Shown here: positions 1-11,019 of the stretch, piece by piece | Layout of the letters: each line of letters starts with the position of its first letter | Position numbering within the stretch: position 1 is the stretch's first letter | Origin: Monoplex corrugatus | Taxonomy: Eukaryota; Mollusca; Gastropoda; Littorinimorpha; Ranellidae | Direction: 5' to 3' | Length of the DNA stretch: 64,000 nt | NCBI GenBank assembly: GCA_030674185.1 | Contig: CM060308.1 | Coordinates: 33,486,004 to 33,550,003 of the forward strand | The notes under the pieces: model-generated | Seen by the model: only the letters and a program-made list of their open reading frames with translations | What the model was told of the DNA's origin: nothing | Databases searched by the model: none | Program-made: the position numbers and the translations under genes

Positions 1-83
1 CAACAGACCCAGTCAGTTCCTAAGCATGGCTAATCCAAGCAGGATCTAGAAAACTTCACCATCAGCTTTACCACAATGAACAT

Positions 84-300
84 GTGTTCGAGTCGCTCAT
101 TAATGACAAAACTTTTTGTGTCCCGAGATATAAAAGAAACAAGTATGGTGGCAGAGCTTTAACTTTTTCTGCTGTTAAGGTCTGGAAACCCGTTACGTTT
201 CACTGCTTGACACAGTCCGTCACTGTTTTCATTCAACTCTCATCTCAAGGCGTTTCTTTTCCAGCAGTCCTCCCATTAATACCCACTACCTCGATCATCC
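84..300 (+). mobile_element. CR1/L2-like LINE C-terminal remnant
   Basis: The frame from 84 reads through a block resembling the end of CR1/L2-type reverse transcriptases: a VPR....YGGRAL...AVKVW core followed by a hydrophobic, Ser/Thr-rich tail. The copies at 12.1 and 14.3 kb carry the same layout (RTKLNTYGPRAFSV...SWNKLPL). Only this C-terminal scrap is visible and the start is arbitrary. It is an old, nonfunctional fragment; identification rests on motif spacing alone. Confidence 0.35.
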
Positions 301-329
301 TACAGTTTTGTAGTTTGCATTGACACGCC

Positions 330-865
330 TTCAATATTCTTCAACCGATGTGGAGCTCTTCAACTCTCTCACTTGACAATAAGATCATAATCTTTAGCAC
401 CAACATGAAGTCAGTCTTGCTCTATGGCTCCGAAACATGCAGGAAAATCAAAACCAACACCCAGAGTCCTGGGACATTTGCGAACACATGTTACAGAACC
501 AGCCTCAACATTAGGTGATCTGATATCATTTCCAACACCGACCTGTGAGACAGAGCATGACAAACTCCAACTAACAAAAAAAAATCAAATAAAAAAAAAA
601 AAAACAGAAATAGGGGTGGACTGTTCACACTGCAATAATCTCCTTCGGACATAGGCGACTGGCCATTGACTACACTGTAATCCACAAGGAAAACAAAAGC
701 TGGAGGATCAAGAAACACATGGGGACAGAGTACTGATACGGAGGCGAAGGCAGCTGGACTGACATGGGCACAGGTGAGGAGGATCTCCCAAGGCCGAGAG
801 CATTGGACTGATGTTGCCACTGCCATATGCTCCCTAGGAATTCAGAGGCTTAAGTAAGTCAACCA
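330..865 (+). mobile_element. Non-LTR retrotransposon 3' remnant (RT C-terminal region)
   Basis: The frame through 404-439 reads MKSVLLYGSETC, the hallmark after the RT domain of many RTE-like and related LINEs, preceded by a WSSSTLSLDNKI-like stretch from about 352. After an A-rich, frame-broken interval, 735-860 reads AAGLTWAQVRRISQ..., the usual C-terminal tail. Several frameshifts and stops separate the pieces. The element is an old 5'-truncated copy. It differs from the RTE family at 19.5-22.5 kb, whose equivalent motif is ILLYGCEAWT. Confidence 0.6.
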
Positions 866-1350
866 GTCGCCGCAGTGTAGAGATTAGCACAACGGACTTC
901 TGACTAGGTTGTGCCTGGGAATCCCTGTAAGTCTTTTCAAAAACCATAGTGGGATTTTTCGGCTCCAACCAGCTCCAGTCCAGAGTGGAGCGTGCTATGA
1001 GCTCATTGGGAATATTGCGACCGCACAGGCGAGTCTTATCCGGTTTACGGATGCATCATCGAGATTGTTTTTCAAATCCTCAGATAAATATCGCAGGTGA
1101 CTATAGCACTCAAGCCTCATTAACGCCAAGATATTTTATGTGTAGTAATAGTAGAGTATGGCCATGTTACACAGTCTCAATCTTAGACGGAATTTCATAG
1201 CAACACAATTATCATCCTCATCGTCATCATCATTAATTTAATTTAATTAAATAAATATAAAAAGGCATTGTAAAAATTGTGCCAACTTTCATAGCCATTA
1301 AGGTGGTGTAGAAAATTGGGGAAATCTCCCTAAGTGCAACGATCCATTAT
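866..1350 (+). mobile_element. SINE-1 copy 1 (tRNA-derived, decayed head)
   Basis: This segment aligns by eye with 10225-10680 and, reversed, with 23878-24332. Shared landmarks are the body phrase around GGCTCCAACCAGCTCC (960-975), a cat/atc-rich stretch near 1210-1240, and a tail phrase around AGCCATTAAGGTGGTGTAGA (1293-1312). The tRNA-like head (868-925) is recognisable but mutated compared with the clear A and B boxes of the copy at 24.3 kb. It ends in an A-containing tail near 1350. Confidence 0.6.
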
Positions 1351-1589
1351 GAAAGTCAGTTAATTATTAGTTGTGTTTTGGGGATCGTCGTGTGTGCGAG
1401 CGCGCTCATGTCTGTGTGTGTGTACCTGTGAGCGTTCGTTACGTCTATACGAATACAATGTCGTAAACTGTAAAATGTCTTATGCATAATAAAAGGCGCC
1501 ATATAAATGTGCAGTTCTTATTATTATTACGAGAGAATGACTGTGATTTGCCTTCTCCCTACACCCTTGACTTTTGGGGTGTTAGAAAA

Positions 1590-1830
1590 AAAATTCCTTT
1601 ACGTCATTTACATAGTTGCAGAGGGTGTTTGAAACAATCCTTTACGTCATTTACTTTGAAAAAAATCCTTTGCGTCATTTACATGGTAGCAGTGGGTGTT
1701 TAAAAAAATAAAACTATCCTTTGCGTCATTTACATGGCAGCAGTGGTTGTTTGAAAAAAAATAAAATTTCACGTCATTTACTTTGTAAAAAGAAAACAAA
1801 TCTTTACGTCATTTACATGGTTTCATCCAT
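1590..1830. repeat. Degenerate tandem repeat carrying TTACGTCATTTA motifs
   Basis: Six imperfect units each contain T(T/G)(A/G)CGTCATTTAC, at about 1599, 1641, 1670, 1721, 1769 and 1803. They alternate between a form continuing ATGGTAGCAGTGGGTGTTT and a form continuing TTTGAAAAA. Spacing runs from about 30 to 50 bp, so this is a decayed higher-order minisatellite. The core matches a CREB/ATF-type site. Confidence 0.7.
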
Positions 1831-1849
1831 TTCGAGTCTATTCCCAGAG

Positions 1850-2344
1850 GTTAGTAAAAAATATACTGGTTTCATAGATTCACACACATACAGTTCACAA
1901 AGATGTAAAAGGAACAATTTCAATGGTCTAACGTGATCCGAGCGTGTATCTTGATAGGGATTACTTGTTTAGACCGAGCTGAGAGTCTTCGTTTAAGCTA
2001 CCATGGTTGTTCAAGTCAAACCTGAACAGCTGTTATTGTTTACGTTATATGTCTGTGCGCATGCACGGTAACATTTCAGTTCTCCTGAGGTCACAATAGC
2101 GAAAGCAGTACTGTCGTCTGCTAATATCACCACAAGTGGTGTATAATTGTTATAACGTAATTTTGGTATTAAGAAACTGTATACTCATATGTTTAAACCA
2201 ATAAAAATGTCCTGGTGAATATTGTACTCATTATCTTTATCTAGTGAAAGATTAAAAGTAGAAAAATAATGAAACACAGCAAAGGGACCCCTCCTCTCAC
2301 TTTTGGATCATATAACAGAAGATCCAATTTTCCTGCACTGTGGA
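1850..2344. other. No gene recognised
   Basis: AT-rich non-repetitive sequence. I see no splice-flanked exon, RNA gene or named repeat here. Confidence 0.5.
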
Positions 2345-3300
2345 TTATTGCGAAAAATAACAGGGGGAAAAACAAACACAATGACTTGCATACACAGAGA
2401 GTGTTGAAGCGTTTGGCAGCTTGATCAGTGCAGCATTACAACCAAATGCAAGTACCTTTCTAAGTCCCCTCGTGGGGATTTCAGCAGTATGGTTTAGTGT
2501 AAGAAGTATAGGGACGTGATCTGATCTCAACAAATCATCCATGTTTGCCATGTGGCGTTTGGTGTTAGTGATGGTAACATTCAAGTGAGGTCGATAGCTG
2601 TGGGTCTGTGCGTTGGTACATCAGGGATCTGGGTAACGTGTCCGTCCTTAAGTAGATATAAATTGGAATCTACAATATTATCAATCAACCAGTTGCTTGT
2701 AATGTTTGTACAATGCTTTTCCCAAAATGGAACATGTGCATTAAAATCACCACCAATTATCCACTTGTCTTCTTGATCTTGAAAATGTCTCAGCCATTCT
2801 CTGTTCTCAAAATCTGGACCTATTGGTAAACATACAGAGGCCATATTCACAACTAACGATGAGCAAAATTTTGTAATGATTGCACATGATAAAATAAATG
2901 CGGTAGATTTTGGTACTGAAGATGTTCTTTCACAGTAGTTCAGTTCTTCACGAATATGTATAGCTGTTTGTATATTGCCACCATCATTTACATTCACATA
3001 TTGGTGGATAATAAAAACCAGATATTTTAGGTATATTGGTTTTGGTGGTATTCAGCGACCGTAAAAGCAAGACATGGATGCTTTAAGAAGAGATATAGTT
3101 ACTCAAATATGAAATATTTTTAACAATGGAACGTGTGTTCCACTGAAAATTGTTGATATCACTAACTTCACACTTCGTCATGAGGAACGGTTGCGTAAGT
3201 TTGGAGCAATATGCTACGTTCAGATAATTAGATTTTGCTTGAACTTTGAATCGAAAGGTACAAATAGCATGAAAACGAAGTAAGCAAACAAGCAAATAAA
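2345..3300 (-). pseudogene. LINE endonuclease domain (ORF2 N-terminal part), broken
   Basis: Read on the minus strand, the sequence begins near 3295 with NNFQWNTRSIVKNISYL, the typical opening of an APE-type LINE endonuclease. It continues through WIIGGDFNAHVPFW near 2790-2750 and a RSDHVPIL motif near 2520. These are the nicking-domain motifs of a Jockey/I-type non-LTR retrotransposon. Stops and frameshifts lie around 3000-3080 and 2585. The matching reverse transcriptase is not downstream on this strand. It appears on the plus strand from 5225, suggesting that the two halves belong to one 5'-inverted element. Confidence 0.75.
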
Positions 3301-3703
3301 TAAGTAAAACTTGTTATATTAAGTGAGTACTGAACGGAGAGGAATTGAATCTGGGCTGAATCTAAAACAAGAAGAAAGCCGGGTCTTTGTTGATGGCGTT
3401 GTCAGGTTGATCTCCTCCTCGGTTTTTCCCACAAAAGCTGATGGCTTTGCCTCCCTAAGTTTCTGTCCAAAATGCTCGCCTCTCTGGTGGTTGGATGTAT
3501 GTCATCCTGGCTGACTTGATTGTGTCAGGGCATTACGGAGCTCTCTTTTAGGTGTTTGTTTCTCACAGGATCGACCTGACTTAACACTATCTTGACTTTG
3601 GGAAAATTAGTGTTAATAGTTTTCACACGGATTTCTAGATTTGTACTAGCCTACATTCATTGGGCTCCTTTCTTTTTAGATCTGTGATCCCCACATGTAA
3701 AAC

Positions 3704-4143
3704 GGTTACGGGTCGACGGCCGCTATTGCCGGGGGCCGCTATTGCCAGAAAGAACAATTTGCCCACCGGCAGTACTCTCCCTTAACACTGTTACAGGAGG
3801 ACAAATAATGACGCACTTACCTACGTCAAACATGATCGTGACGCGGTGCGCACTCTCTCTCTCTCTATCTCTCGTTCATCTCTTCTGTGGCGCGCTTTGA
3901 AACATTTTCAGATAGATCTAGATCAGTTTAGATCATTCTGCTTTGTGTATGTAAGCAGAATGTGCATTGCATCGTTGAAGTTTCGGAAGCTTATAAAAAT
4001 ATTAAGAAGCAAAATAAAACTTATTTGGATCTTGGGAGTACCTTAGAATCGGAACGAGCCTGAGTTTCTGTGACTGTGTGTGTGTGTGTGTGTGTGTTAG
4101 GCCCCTCGGCAATAGCGGCCCTCGGCAATAGCGGCCTGACCCC
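3704..4143. mobile_element. MITE-A: 440-bp nonautonomous DNA element with 9-bp target duplication
   Basis: The left end has two tandem 16-bp units, GGCCGCTATTGCCGGG and GGCCGCTATTGCC (3717-3745). The right end has the same units inverted (about 4108-4137). The 9-mer ATGTAAAAC flanks the element at 3695-3703 and 4144-4152, a target-site duplication. The inside has no coding capacity and holds a short (GT)n run. It lies inside the LINE ORF1 remnant, so it is younger than that LINE. Confidence 0.8.
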
Positions 4144-4369
4144 ATGTAAAACTACACAGTGAGTTCAGGTGTCAGCTCTTCTTTAGATTTTTCGATGGCT
4201 GTCTTACAATCCTCAATGGTATGGATCTTCCTCGTTGCCACTTGGAAGCGGTAGGAAGAGCCCAGTCTCTTTTCCATCCACTTTATTTAAGACGGAGTCG
4301 TGTATGATGAGGACATGTGGGAGAACATTAGACTTTGATCTGGAATGTGCAGAAGACACAGTAGTTTTG

Positions 4370-4597
4370 GGAACGTCCCACTAGTCCGAGGGTTCACTAG
4401 TCCGAGGGTTCAGGGTTCACTAGTCCGAGGGTTCACTATAGACGCTTGATTTTCCAGTTATTATACCGCCCCTTAAAAGACGGTATATAGGTTTCATTGT
4501 GTCTGTCTGTGTGTGTGTGTGTCTGTCTGTCTGTCTGTCCGCAAATAGATATCCGATGTTTGTGACTAGTGAACCCTCGGACTAGTGAACCCTACCC
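4370..4597. mobile_element. MITE-B: 228-bp nonautonomous DNA element with 9-bp target duplication
   Basis: The left terminus (4380-4436) has three copies of the 16-bp unit CTAGTCCGAGGGTTCA. The right terminus (4563-4594) has about two copies inverted. GTAGTTTTG occurs directly outside both ends (4361-4369 and 4598-4606), a 9-bp target duplication. The interior has TGTC/TG repeats and no coding frame. It has the same architecture and duplication length as MITE-A, only 230 bp away. Confidence 0.8.
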
Positions 4598-5224
4598 GTA
4601 GTTTTGACGTCACGTTTAGGTTTTTGTAGAAACATCTGGTCTTTGTTTGATGTCATTTTTTTCATTCCATTGTGTGTGTTTGCCCGATCTTCTACTTATG
4701 GGGTTGAGCTGCCTATTCGCATAGCTGGAGAATGTGTCCATCGGTGACATGGTGGTAAAGTCACTGTGGACTGAGGAATCAGTCTGGCACGCAATGGTGG
4801 TCGTAAGTATCGTGCACTTTTTGACGCCGCGCAACTCTTTTAACATTGTGTTGTTTTCTAATAAAAGTTTTCTGTCTGGTTGTAGCTTGGTTGTGAGGCT
4901 GTAGATTTGCTTAGACATTTCTTGAATGGTATCTTTTTAAAATGTCTATTTCCCTTACCGCCTCTTGATAGTGACAGCCACATGATGATACTGATTGTAG
5001 CTGTGGGATTTGTGGCTGACTTCTAATGATATAAGGGTCTGACTGGAGGTTTGTTCTTCTCGAATATCGTTGAGTTCTGGGGTTTCTGAAGTTGGTATTG
5101 TCTGTGCCCTGGTGTTGTCTGTCCCACTGGTGGTTTTCTTTGCTTTTTCTTTGATGAGACAACGTTTCGAGCGAGCGTGTCATTTTCAGCCTAGTTGATT
5201 CCTCTCTGAATACATTCAGTTATA

Positions 5225-8200
5225 AAGCCGCCATCTTGGCGTAGGAATCGCATACCACACCATAGGCTTACCACAAGATAATTTACCCAAGTTCAATTAT
5301 GAAGACGCAGACTGGGCCCGTTTTCAAGCGATCCTTGAAAAGACAAGAACAGATCTATCTGAAACAATGAACATAAACAACATGTACGCAGTTTTCTGTA
5401 ACTCACTCTTAAGAGCTGCTAACATTTCAATTCCAAAACTTAGTGTCGAAAATAGGAAAATATCATGGAAATGCCTGATGGAATAAGGATTGTCAAAAGG
5501 CAGTGAACGAAAAGAAAGAAAAATACAAAATCTATTTAGCAAACAGGTCACCTGAAAATCATACAGTGATGAAACGTGCCAACATAATGTGTAACAGAAT
5601 CATAGAACAAGCCAAAGAACAATACTGGACGTCTTTTTGTAAATGTGAAATACATGACCACAAAGATACGCAAAAGATTTGGGGAAAAACTAAAATAAAT
5701 GAAAAACAGGATCAAGTTGCCGTCAATTCCAGTAAAGCTAGAAAACAACCCTTTTCCAAGCTCAATGGAAAAGCAGAAGCTTTCGCTGACGTGTTTGCTG
5801 AGGCCTGTCGTGTAGGACTTCCTGTCTCTAGTAGAAATTATAGGGAACGAGAAGAAAAGAAAGATGTATACAAGGATCCTGCCCCTGACAATACTCACTA
5901 CATAAATGCAACAATCACACTTTAAGAATTAAAAGATGCCATTCAGTCAATTCCAAGTAAAAAGACATCAGTAGGACTAGATGCAATTATCACAGGAGTT
6001 CCTTAGGGCGGCAAATGCATTGAGAAATCATTTGATGTCCCAGTAGAATGGATCGATAAATTAAAGGCAAATACCACAGGCCACTAGCGGGTATCATAGT
6101 TTGAAAAGTAATGGTCAGTCGCCATTGTCCAGTACTAAAACCTTTCGCAGTTGAGCACAGAAACGGAATAAGGCTGTAATGGGGGCAGGAGGAAATAAAC
6201 AGACATTAGACTGGATGGATTTCTGGATGGATCAATACCCTAGACTTGTGAATGACCGCACCAAAGACCAGAAGCCAGTATGAAGAAATAATGCCATTAT
6301 TCTCCACCTTGGGGAATTGTACAGCTTCTAAGAGGTGACGCTTAGCAGTAAAAGCCACCATCCGAAACTGACTTTTGAAAATAGAGTATCAAGTGGCCGA
6401 GGGTAAAGTTCGATGTAGCCACCACAATGCCAGGATTACAATTCGAGTCATTCAAGCTTTGAAGTCAGGCTTTAGAGGCGCGGTCAGCTAATCACAGGCG
6501 GACCTATTGATGGTCAGGGAGGGAAAGCGTCCTGACCTGAATCCCCCTTCTATAAAAGGAATAGTCAGTCAGCCCCTCGGTCTCTAGTGGGAGAACCAGC
6601 TTCAAAGCTACCTCACAGGTATGTGATCCACGTTTCATTTCGTACTTTTGTTATGTGTTAAGGTTAGGGTTAGAAGTTAGAAGCATGTTTTACTTTTCAT
6701 GAAACACAGAGATAATGGAGTTGGACAGATAGGTTCAGTACTCTTGTAACATGTAGGAGAGTGAAGATTCGTTGTGCGTTTTAGGGTCTTAGAGAGGTAG
6801 GACTTAGGCCAGTAGGAACGGTGAATTATGTCTTACGTTGAAGTTGATCAATTAAATAAATGTGTTCTACTTATCATTCCATGTGTGGACTACATTATGA
6901 GAATCTTTGTCTTGTGTGGTTAGGGCATTTCCTCTCGTCACACTCTCCTTCCTCGTTGAGTGCATGATTTCCAAGTAGAGAAACAATCCCTCATACACGT
7001 CCCCAATTCTTCATAAACACCCTCAACTCTGCACAATCATCCCCAATTAATCTACCTGTTCTAGATGATAGAATCTAATTCTTCTTGAGATACAATTTCA
7101 AATGAGATGCTGAAAAATTTACCAGAAAATTTTATAATCTTGCTACATAACATTTAAAAACTGTTAGAACTGTGGGAAAATGCCTAACTACTGGGAACAA
7201 ACAATACTAAAACCAGGTAAATGTAATAGTGATTTGAAAAACTACAGGCCATATGTAAACTAACGGAGTAAATATTTTAAAGAGATTGATGCACTATTGT
7301 CAAAAAAATAATAATAATACCAGTGAATCAGGCAGGATTTCGAAAAGGCGTGTCACCAGTAGATATCCTAACAAAGCCAACCACTAACATAAAACAACAA
7401 TTTGCAAGACGTCAGTGTGTTTACCTACATTTTTTGATATAACTAAAACATACGACCAAGTATGGCACTCCCTATTGTTACTTAAATTTAAAAGTATTGG
7501 GCTGACAGTTCATATTTTTGACTACGTTAAATGTTTCTTAGAAAACAGTCTTTCAAACGAGGATTGAAAATGTGTATCCCACAAAACGAATTCTTCAAAT
7601 GGGTATCCCTCAGGGATCCGTTATAGCTCCCTTTCTTTTCATGATATTAATGCATGACTTACCTAGTAAAATATCTAAGCATGTAGTTTTAGCTCAATAT
7701 GCTGACGATTTATGCATGTGGATGCAGGTAAATATGAAAAGGAAAACTCCTTTGTGCTGTATTAATTATTCACGCAAATGCTTCCAATTAGAATTTGATA
7801 AAATAGCACGATGCATGATAGAAAACAGGTTGCATCTATCCCTGGAAAAAACAAAAATAGGTTTGTATAATAGTGGAGCTAACCCAGCAAATATTCACAC
7901 TTTCAAACTGGGAGATACTCTTCTTTAGTATAACGAGTCGATTAAATGCTTAGGAGAATCCTTACAGCAAAATTATCTTGGAATCAGCATATTGAAGACC
8001 TATATGCAAAAGCTCAAAAGAGTTTAAATTTCTTGAAAATAGGTCACAAACAGACATGGGGTCAAGATTCATCAACACTTGTTCATTTTTGCAAATACCA
8101 TATTATATCTAAATTAACCTATGCTCCAGAAATCTTATTCAGTGCACAGAAAGACTTACTTAAAAAAAACAAAAAAACTGCAGAGCTTAGAGTGTAAAGT

Positions 8201-8795
8201 TTCAAACTTGCACTGGATCTTCCAATGCTTGCTTCCTGTCTTTGCACATATAATGAAATCAAAATGTTGCCACTTGATGAACAAAGGAAAGTCGCTTCTA
8301 TTAATTTTTTGTTAAGAAACACCACCGTAGAAAACATCTCAGAAACAGAAACTAAATTTAGATCAGATACCGACTTTCCAAAAAGAGCTAAATCAATATC
8401 TTCACAGGTCACACTTGCAACGTACACATCCCATGTCAAAAGGCTCAGGAATTGATCTAGAAGTAGATCCTGTATCTATGAAACCTTCCTTTTCGGCAAT
8501 ACCCGTTTGGGAACTCCAAAGAGCACGATTTGACACACATTAATTTAAAAAAGAAAATAATATAAACTTACTGGCAAGTCAAGTTAAATGACATACAGAA
8601 CACTTTTATTCCAATCACTTGAAAATTTACACTGATGGATCAATAACTGGAAGAAAAGCAGGCTCAGCGTTTTAATACCTGTCTCAAAATTGAGAAATCT
8701 TTCTGTATATGACTTGATAAATCTGTCTTTGCCGCTGAACTCTTTGTAATATTAAAGGCTTTAAACTTTATGATGTCTTCCTAGGACAATGTTTC
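5225..8795 (+). pseudogene. LINE 3' part: RT and RNase H (I/Nimb-like), broken
   Basis: From about 5260 the frame reads a post-endonuclease linker (KFNYEDADWARFQ). It continues in 5503-5925 as a conserved pre-RT region and stops at TAA 5923-5925. RT sequence resumes near 7075 and includes GIPQGSVIAPFLF (near 7602) and the catalytic QYADDLCMW (near 7697). Frames at 7946-8197 and beyond give the thumb region. A retroviral-type RNase H motif, YTDGSITGRKAGS, starts at 8628. Stops and frameshifts are frequent. An unrelated insertion, including a solo-LTR candidate, separates 6003 and 7075. The element is nonfunctional. Confidence 0.75.
6414..6894 (+). mobile_element. Possible solo LTR
   Basis: The segment begins TGTAG and ends CTACA, a perfect 5-bp inverted end of the LTR type. 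It contains a TATA box (TATAAAAGG near 6552) and a downstream AATAAA (near 6856) in promoter-to-polyA order. It interrupts the LINE reading between 6003 and 7075. I could not find a clean target duplication beside it, so the ends are provisional. Confidence 0.4.
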
Positions 8796-8918
8796 GTTAA
8801 TTATGGTAAAGTTATTAGTTTTAACTTCCCCTCCTCGAAACAGTTGTTTTCTGGATAATCTTTTCTCAAGATCGAAATTGACTATTTTCAAATATCCTCT
8901 TCACTCCTCCTCTATCCC

Positions 8919-8923
<5 letters not shown>

Positions 8924-8979
<56 letters not shown>

Positions 8980-8984
8980 CTAAA
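8924..8984. repeat. (CT)n microsatellite
   Basis: About 30 uninterrupted CT dinucleotides. Confidence 0.95.
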
Positions 8985-9026
8985 ATCACTTTAGTGAATA
9001 GACATTAAACCAAAGACCACCACCTC

Positions 9027-9580
9027 GTAGGGGTGCCGGGGGCTCTTTCAGTATAAATAATATCCCCACATTCTGGAAATTCTGTGCTAGAAAGTTCTTT
9101 TCTGACACTGTCTTTGTTTCTGCTTCATTCCTTTGCTTTCTCTCATTCCGTCCTATCATTTTCTGCCTTGCTAGTCCATTTACCTGTAAATGTTTGATAA
9201 AGTCTTACATGCTTTCTCTTATGATTGCTAATTGGGTACGTGTATAAAGCGCATTTTTGGCTCTAGGGAGATGAGATACGCGGAAGCAATTTTAGGTATT
9301 TTATGCCCGTTTTTATAAATATTTTGGTGTCCTTAGGTATGCTTAAATTTGCATTCAGGTGTGTTTTTTTAAATCCCCTGTGCGAAAAATTGGACGGAAT
9401 GGTCAACGCCAAGGGCATGTCCTTAGGTTATGTGTGCGAATGCACTGATATGTGTTCATAATTTTCTTTTCTTTTATTTTATTTTTCCCTGTTGAAGTTT
9501 TTGTATGTTTTGAAACGGTTATAGCCCTGATATGGCTGTCTACGCGGTCGACTGAGCTTTAAACAACAATAACAACTACA
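9027..9580 (+). repeat. Dispersed repeat B, copy 1 (longest)
   Basis: A ~550-bp interspersed repeat of unknown class. It starts with GGGGTGCCGGGGGCTCTTT and a TATCCCCAC phrase, passes through TGCTAGAAAGTTC and GCGGAAGCAATTTTAGG, and ends GAGCTTTAAACAACAATAAC, a SINE-like 3' tail. Copies at 13644-13913 (plus), 54248-54800 (minus) and 57028-57530 (minus) share these landmarks in the same order. No open frame is conserved. Confidence 0.7.
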
Positions 9581-9793
9581 ATAACCTTTTCAGAGTTTTG
9601 ACCGACAGCATTTTCACTTGCAAAAACAAAACAAAACAAAACCAAAAAAACCACAAAACATAAAACGGCTACCTTCACAAGGCTTCGCGTTTCTTTTCAA
9701 CCAGAATAGATTGGGGGGGGGGGGGGGGTTGTTTTTTGTTTTTTTTATCAGCGTATTTGTATGTCAAAAGATGACGGGCAAAAAGATACATAC

Positions 9794-10029
9794 GACACGA
9801 CAAAGGGACCGGGGCCTTCAGTGAAGTCATGAATGAAAACATTTTGTCCCTGCTCCCACGTCATATTGTCGGTTCCTGTGCAGAAATACGTGCTGTCGGC
9901 CAAGTTAAGTGTGGTGTCACAACCACTGGAACATGTCCAGTATGGAGAAAAAGTCCCAGTGGGCATGTTATTAACATCACATTCAGGTCCTCTTTTGAAG
10001 GTCCAGCTCATCTTGAACGAAAACTCCAC
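9794..10029 (-). CDS. Exon 2 of a secreted or membrane extracellular protein (host gene)
   Basis: On the minus strand a pyrimidine-rich tract and TTTTCTGCAG (10040-10030) form a strong splice acceptor. The open exon runs from 10029 and ends at a GTATGTAT donor starting at 9793. It encodes VEFSFKMSWTFKRGPECD and then a cysteine-containing, aromatic-rich stretch ending GPFVVS. The pattern (a FxxSW start, a CxxGC knot, a terminal PFVVS strand) recalls an uncharacterised extracellular module common in large lophotrochozoan and echinoderm surface proteins. That resemblance is from memory of the family. It joins exon 1 (18334-18185) in phase 0 and ends in phase 2, so further exons are expected to the left, outside the window or obscured. 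The function is unknown. Confidence 0.65.
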
Positions 10030-10061
10030 CTGCAGAAAAGAAAACATCCAGTGAATGAATG

Positions 10062-10062
10062 A

Positions 10063-10148
<86 letters not shown>

Positions 10149-10185
10149 ATTTTATTTTCTATTTTTATTACTACTACTACTATTT

Positions 10186-10224
<39 letters not shown>
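10062..10224. repeat. (GT)n then (TAC)n microsatellites
   Basis: About 42 GT units (10063-10146) are followed by a T-rich spacer and about 18 TAC/ACT triplets. This tract has replaced the tRNA-like head of the SINE-1 copy that follows. Confidence 0.95.
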
Positions 10225-10225
<1 letters not shown>

Positions 10226-10680
10226 GGGTTCGAATCGCCATCAGTCCCTTCAAAAATCATTGCGGGAGTTTTTGGCTCTAACCAGCTCCTACCCAGAGTT
10301 GGGCGTGCTATGCGCTCATTTGGAAGACTGGGACCACCGAGTCGAGTCTCAGCTATTTCACAGATGCGCCATTGAAGGTGTTGCTCAAATCTTCTGATCA
10401 GCTCAGCAGTGTCTGTATCTCTTGGGCCTGGTTGACGCTAGGATATGTTATGATAGTTTGCGTAGAGTACAGCCCTATCACGCAGTCTCAATCCTAGATG
10501 GAACTCATAGCATCATGATTATCATGCTCATTGACATCGTCATCATCATCGTACTATATATTGTAAAAACTGTGCCAGCTTCCGTGGCCATTAAGGTGGC
10601 GTAGAAAATGGGGGTTGGATGGGGGTGGAGGTGAGCACAAAGGTAATCCCAGTGAGCACGATGATCCTTAAAAAAAAAAA
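10225..10680 (+). mobile_element. SINE-1 copy 2
   Basis: It begins in the B-box region (GGGTTCGAATCG at 10226) directly after the triplet repeat, so the A box is missing. The body matches SINE-1 (GGCTCTAACCAGCTCCTACC, 10272-10291), then a cat/atc-rich stretch, a GTGGCCATTAAGGTGGCGTAG tail block (written in part) and an A-run ending near 10682. It is the best-preserved 3' part of the three copies. Confidence 0.7.
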
Positions 10681-10803
10681 AGAAGGAATGGTCAAAGTCA
10701 GGGACTGAATCGGCTTAACTGATATATATCCAAAACAGGGTTTGTAAATGTCTGCAGGATACATGGTTTCTAAGTGACTACAGTGATTATCGGTTGTGTT
10801 TCT

Positions 10804-10970
10804 CGACCCTTTGACTCCCGCACCCTATCCACCAACTGCAAAAACATAACCCTTTTACTCCCCCACCCTACCCACCAGGGTGAGGGAGTTAAAGGCTTAA
10901 GTTTTTGCTTTGGAAGCGTGGTTGACGATGAAGAATCCTGGTGGACAGGCTGCGGAAGTCAAAGGGTTAA
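10804..10970. mobile_element. Foldback MITE-C copy 1 (CCCTTTGACTCCC ends)
   Basis: Left end CCCTTTGACTCCCGCACCC (10807-10825), inner repeated words, and right end AGTCAAAGGGTTAA (10957-10970). It has the same nested inverted structure as the copies at 23721-23869 and 39946-40141. The terminal TTAA suggests a TTAA-targeting DNA transposon group, but the left TTAA is not intact. Confidence 0.6.
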
Positions 10971-11019
10971 TGGAGGTAATTCGATCGTTACTTTCGGATT
11001 TCAAGTGCGTTGATTTACG

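Larger units (their letters stand above)
3310..5210 (-). pseudogene. LINE ORF1-like region, decayed, carrying two MITEs
   Basis: Minus-strand frames at 5183-4911 and 4918-4616 give a basic, Gln/Ser-rich segment, then a coiled-coil-like stretch (EMSKQIYSLTTKLQ, LLLENNTMLKELRG). After the MITE at 4370-4597 the reading resumes with an ILHDSVL/ LHVGITDL-like pattern, as in SGNH-hydrolase-type ORF1 proteins of some invertebrate LINEs. After the MITE at 3704-4143 it continues to about 3320. Its position directly before the endonuclease region supports ORF1 identity. Many stops and frameshifts are present. Confidence 0.5.

Noticed and set aside
6657..6683. GTTAGGGTTAG as telomere-like sequence
   Set aside because: Only about two units inside a candidate LTR; too short for an interstitial telomere.
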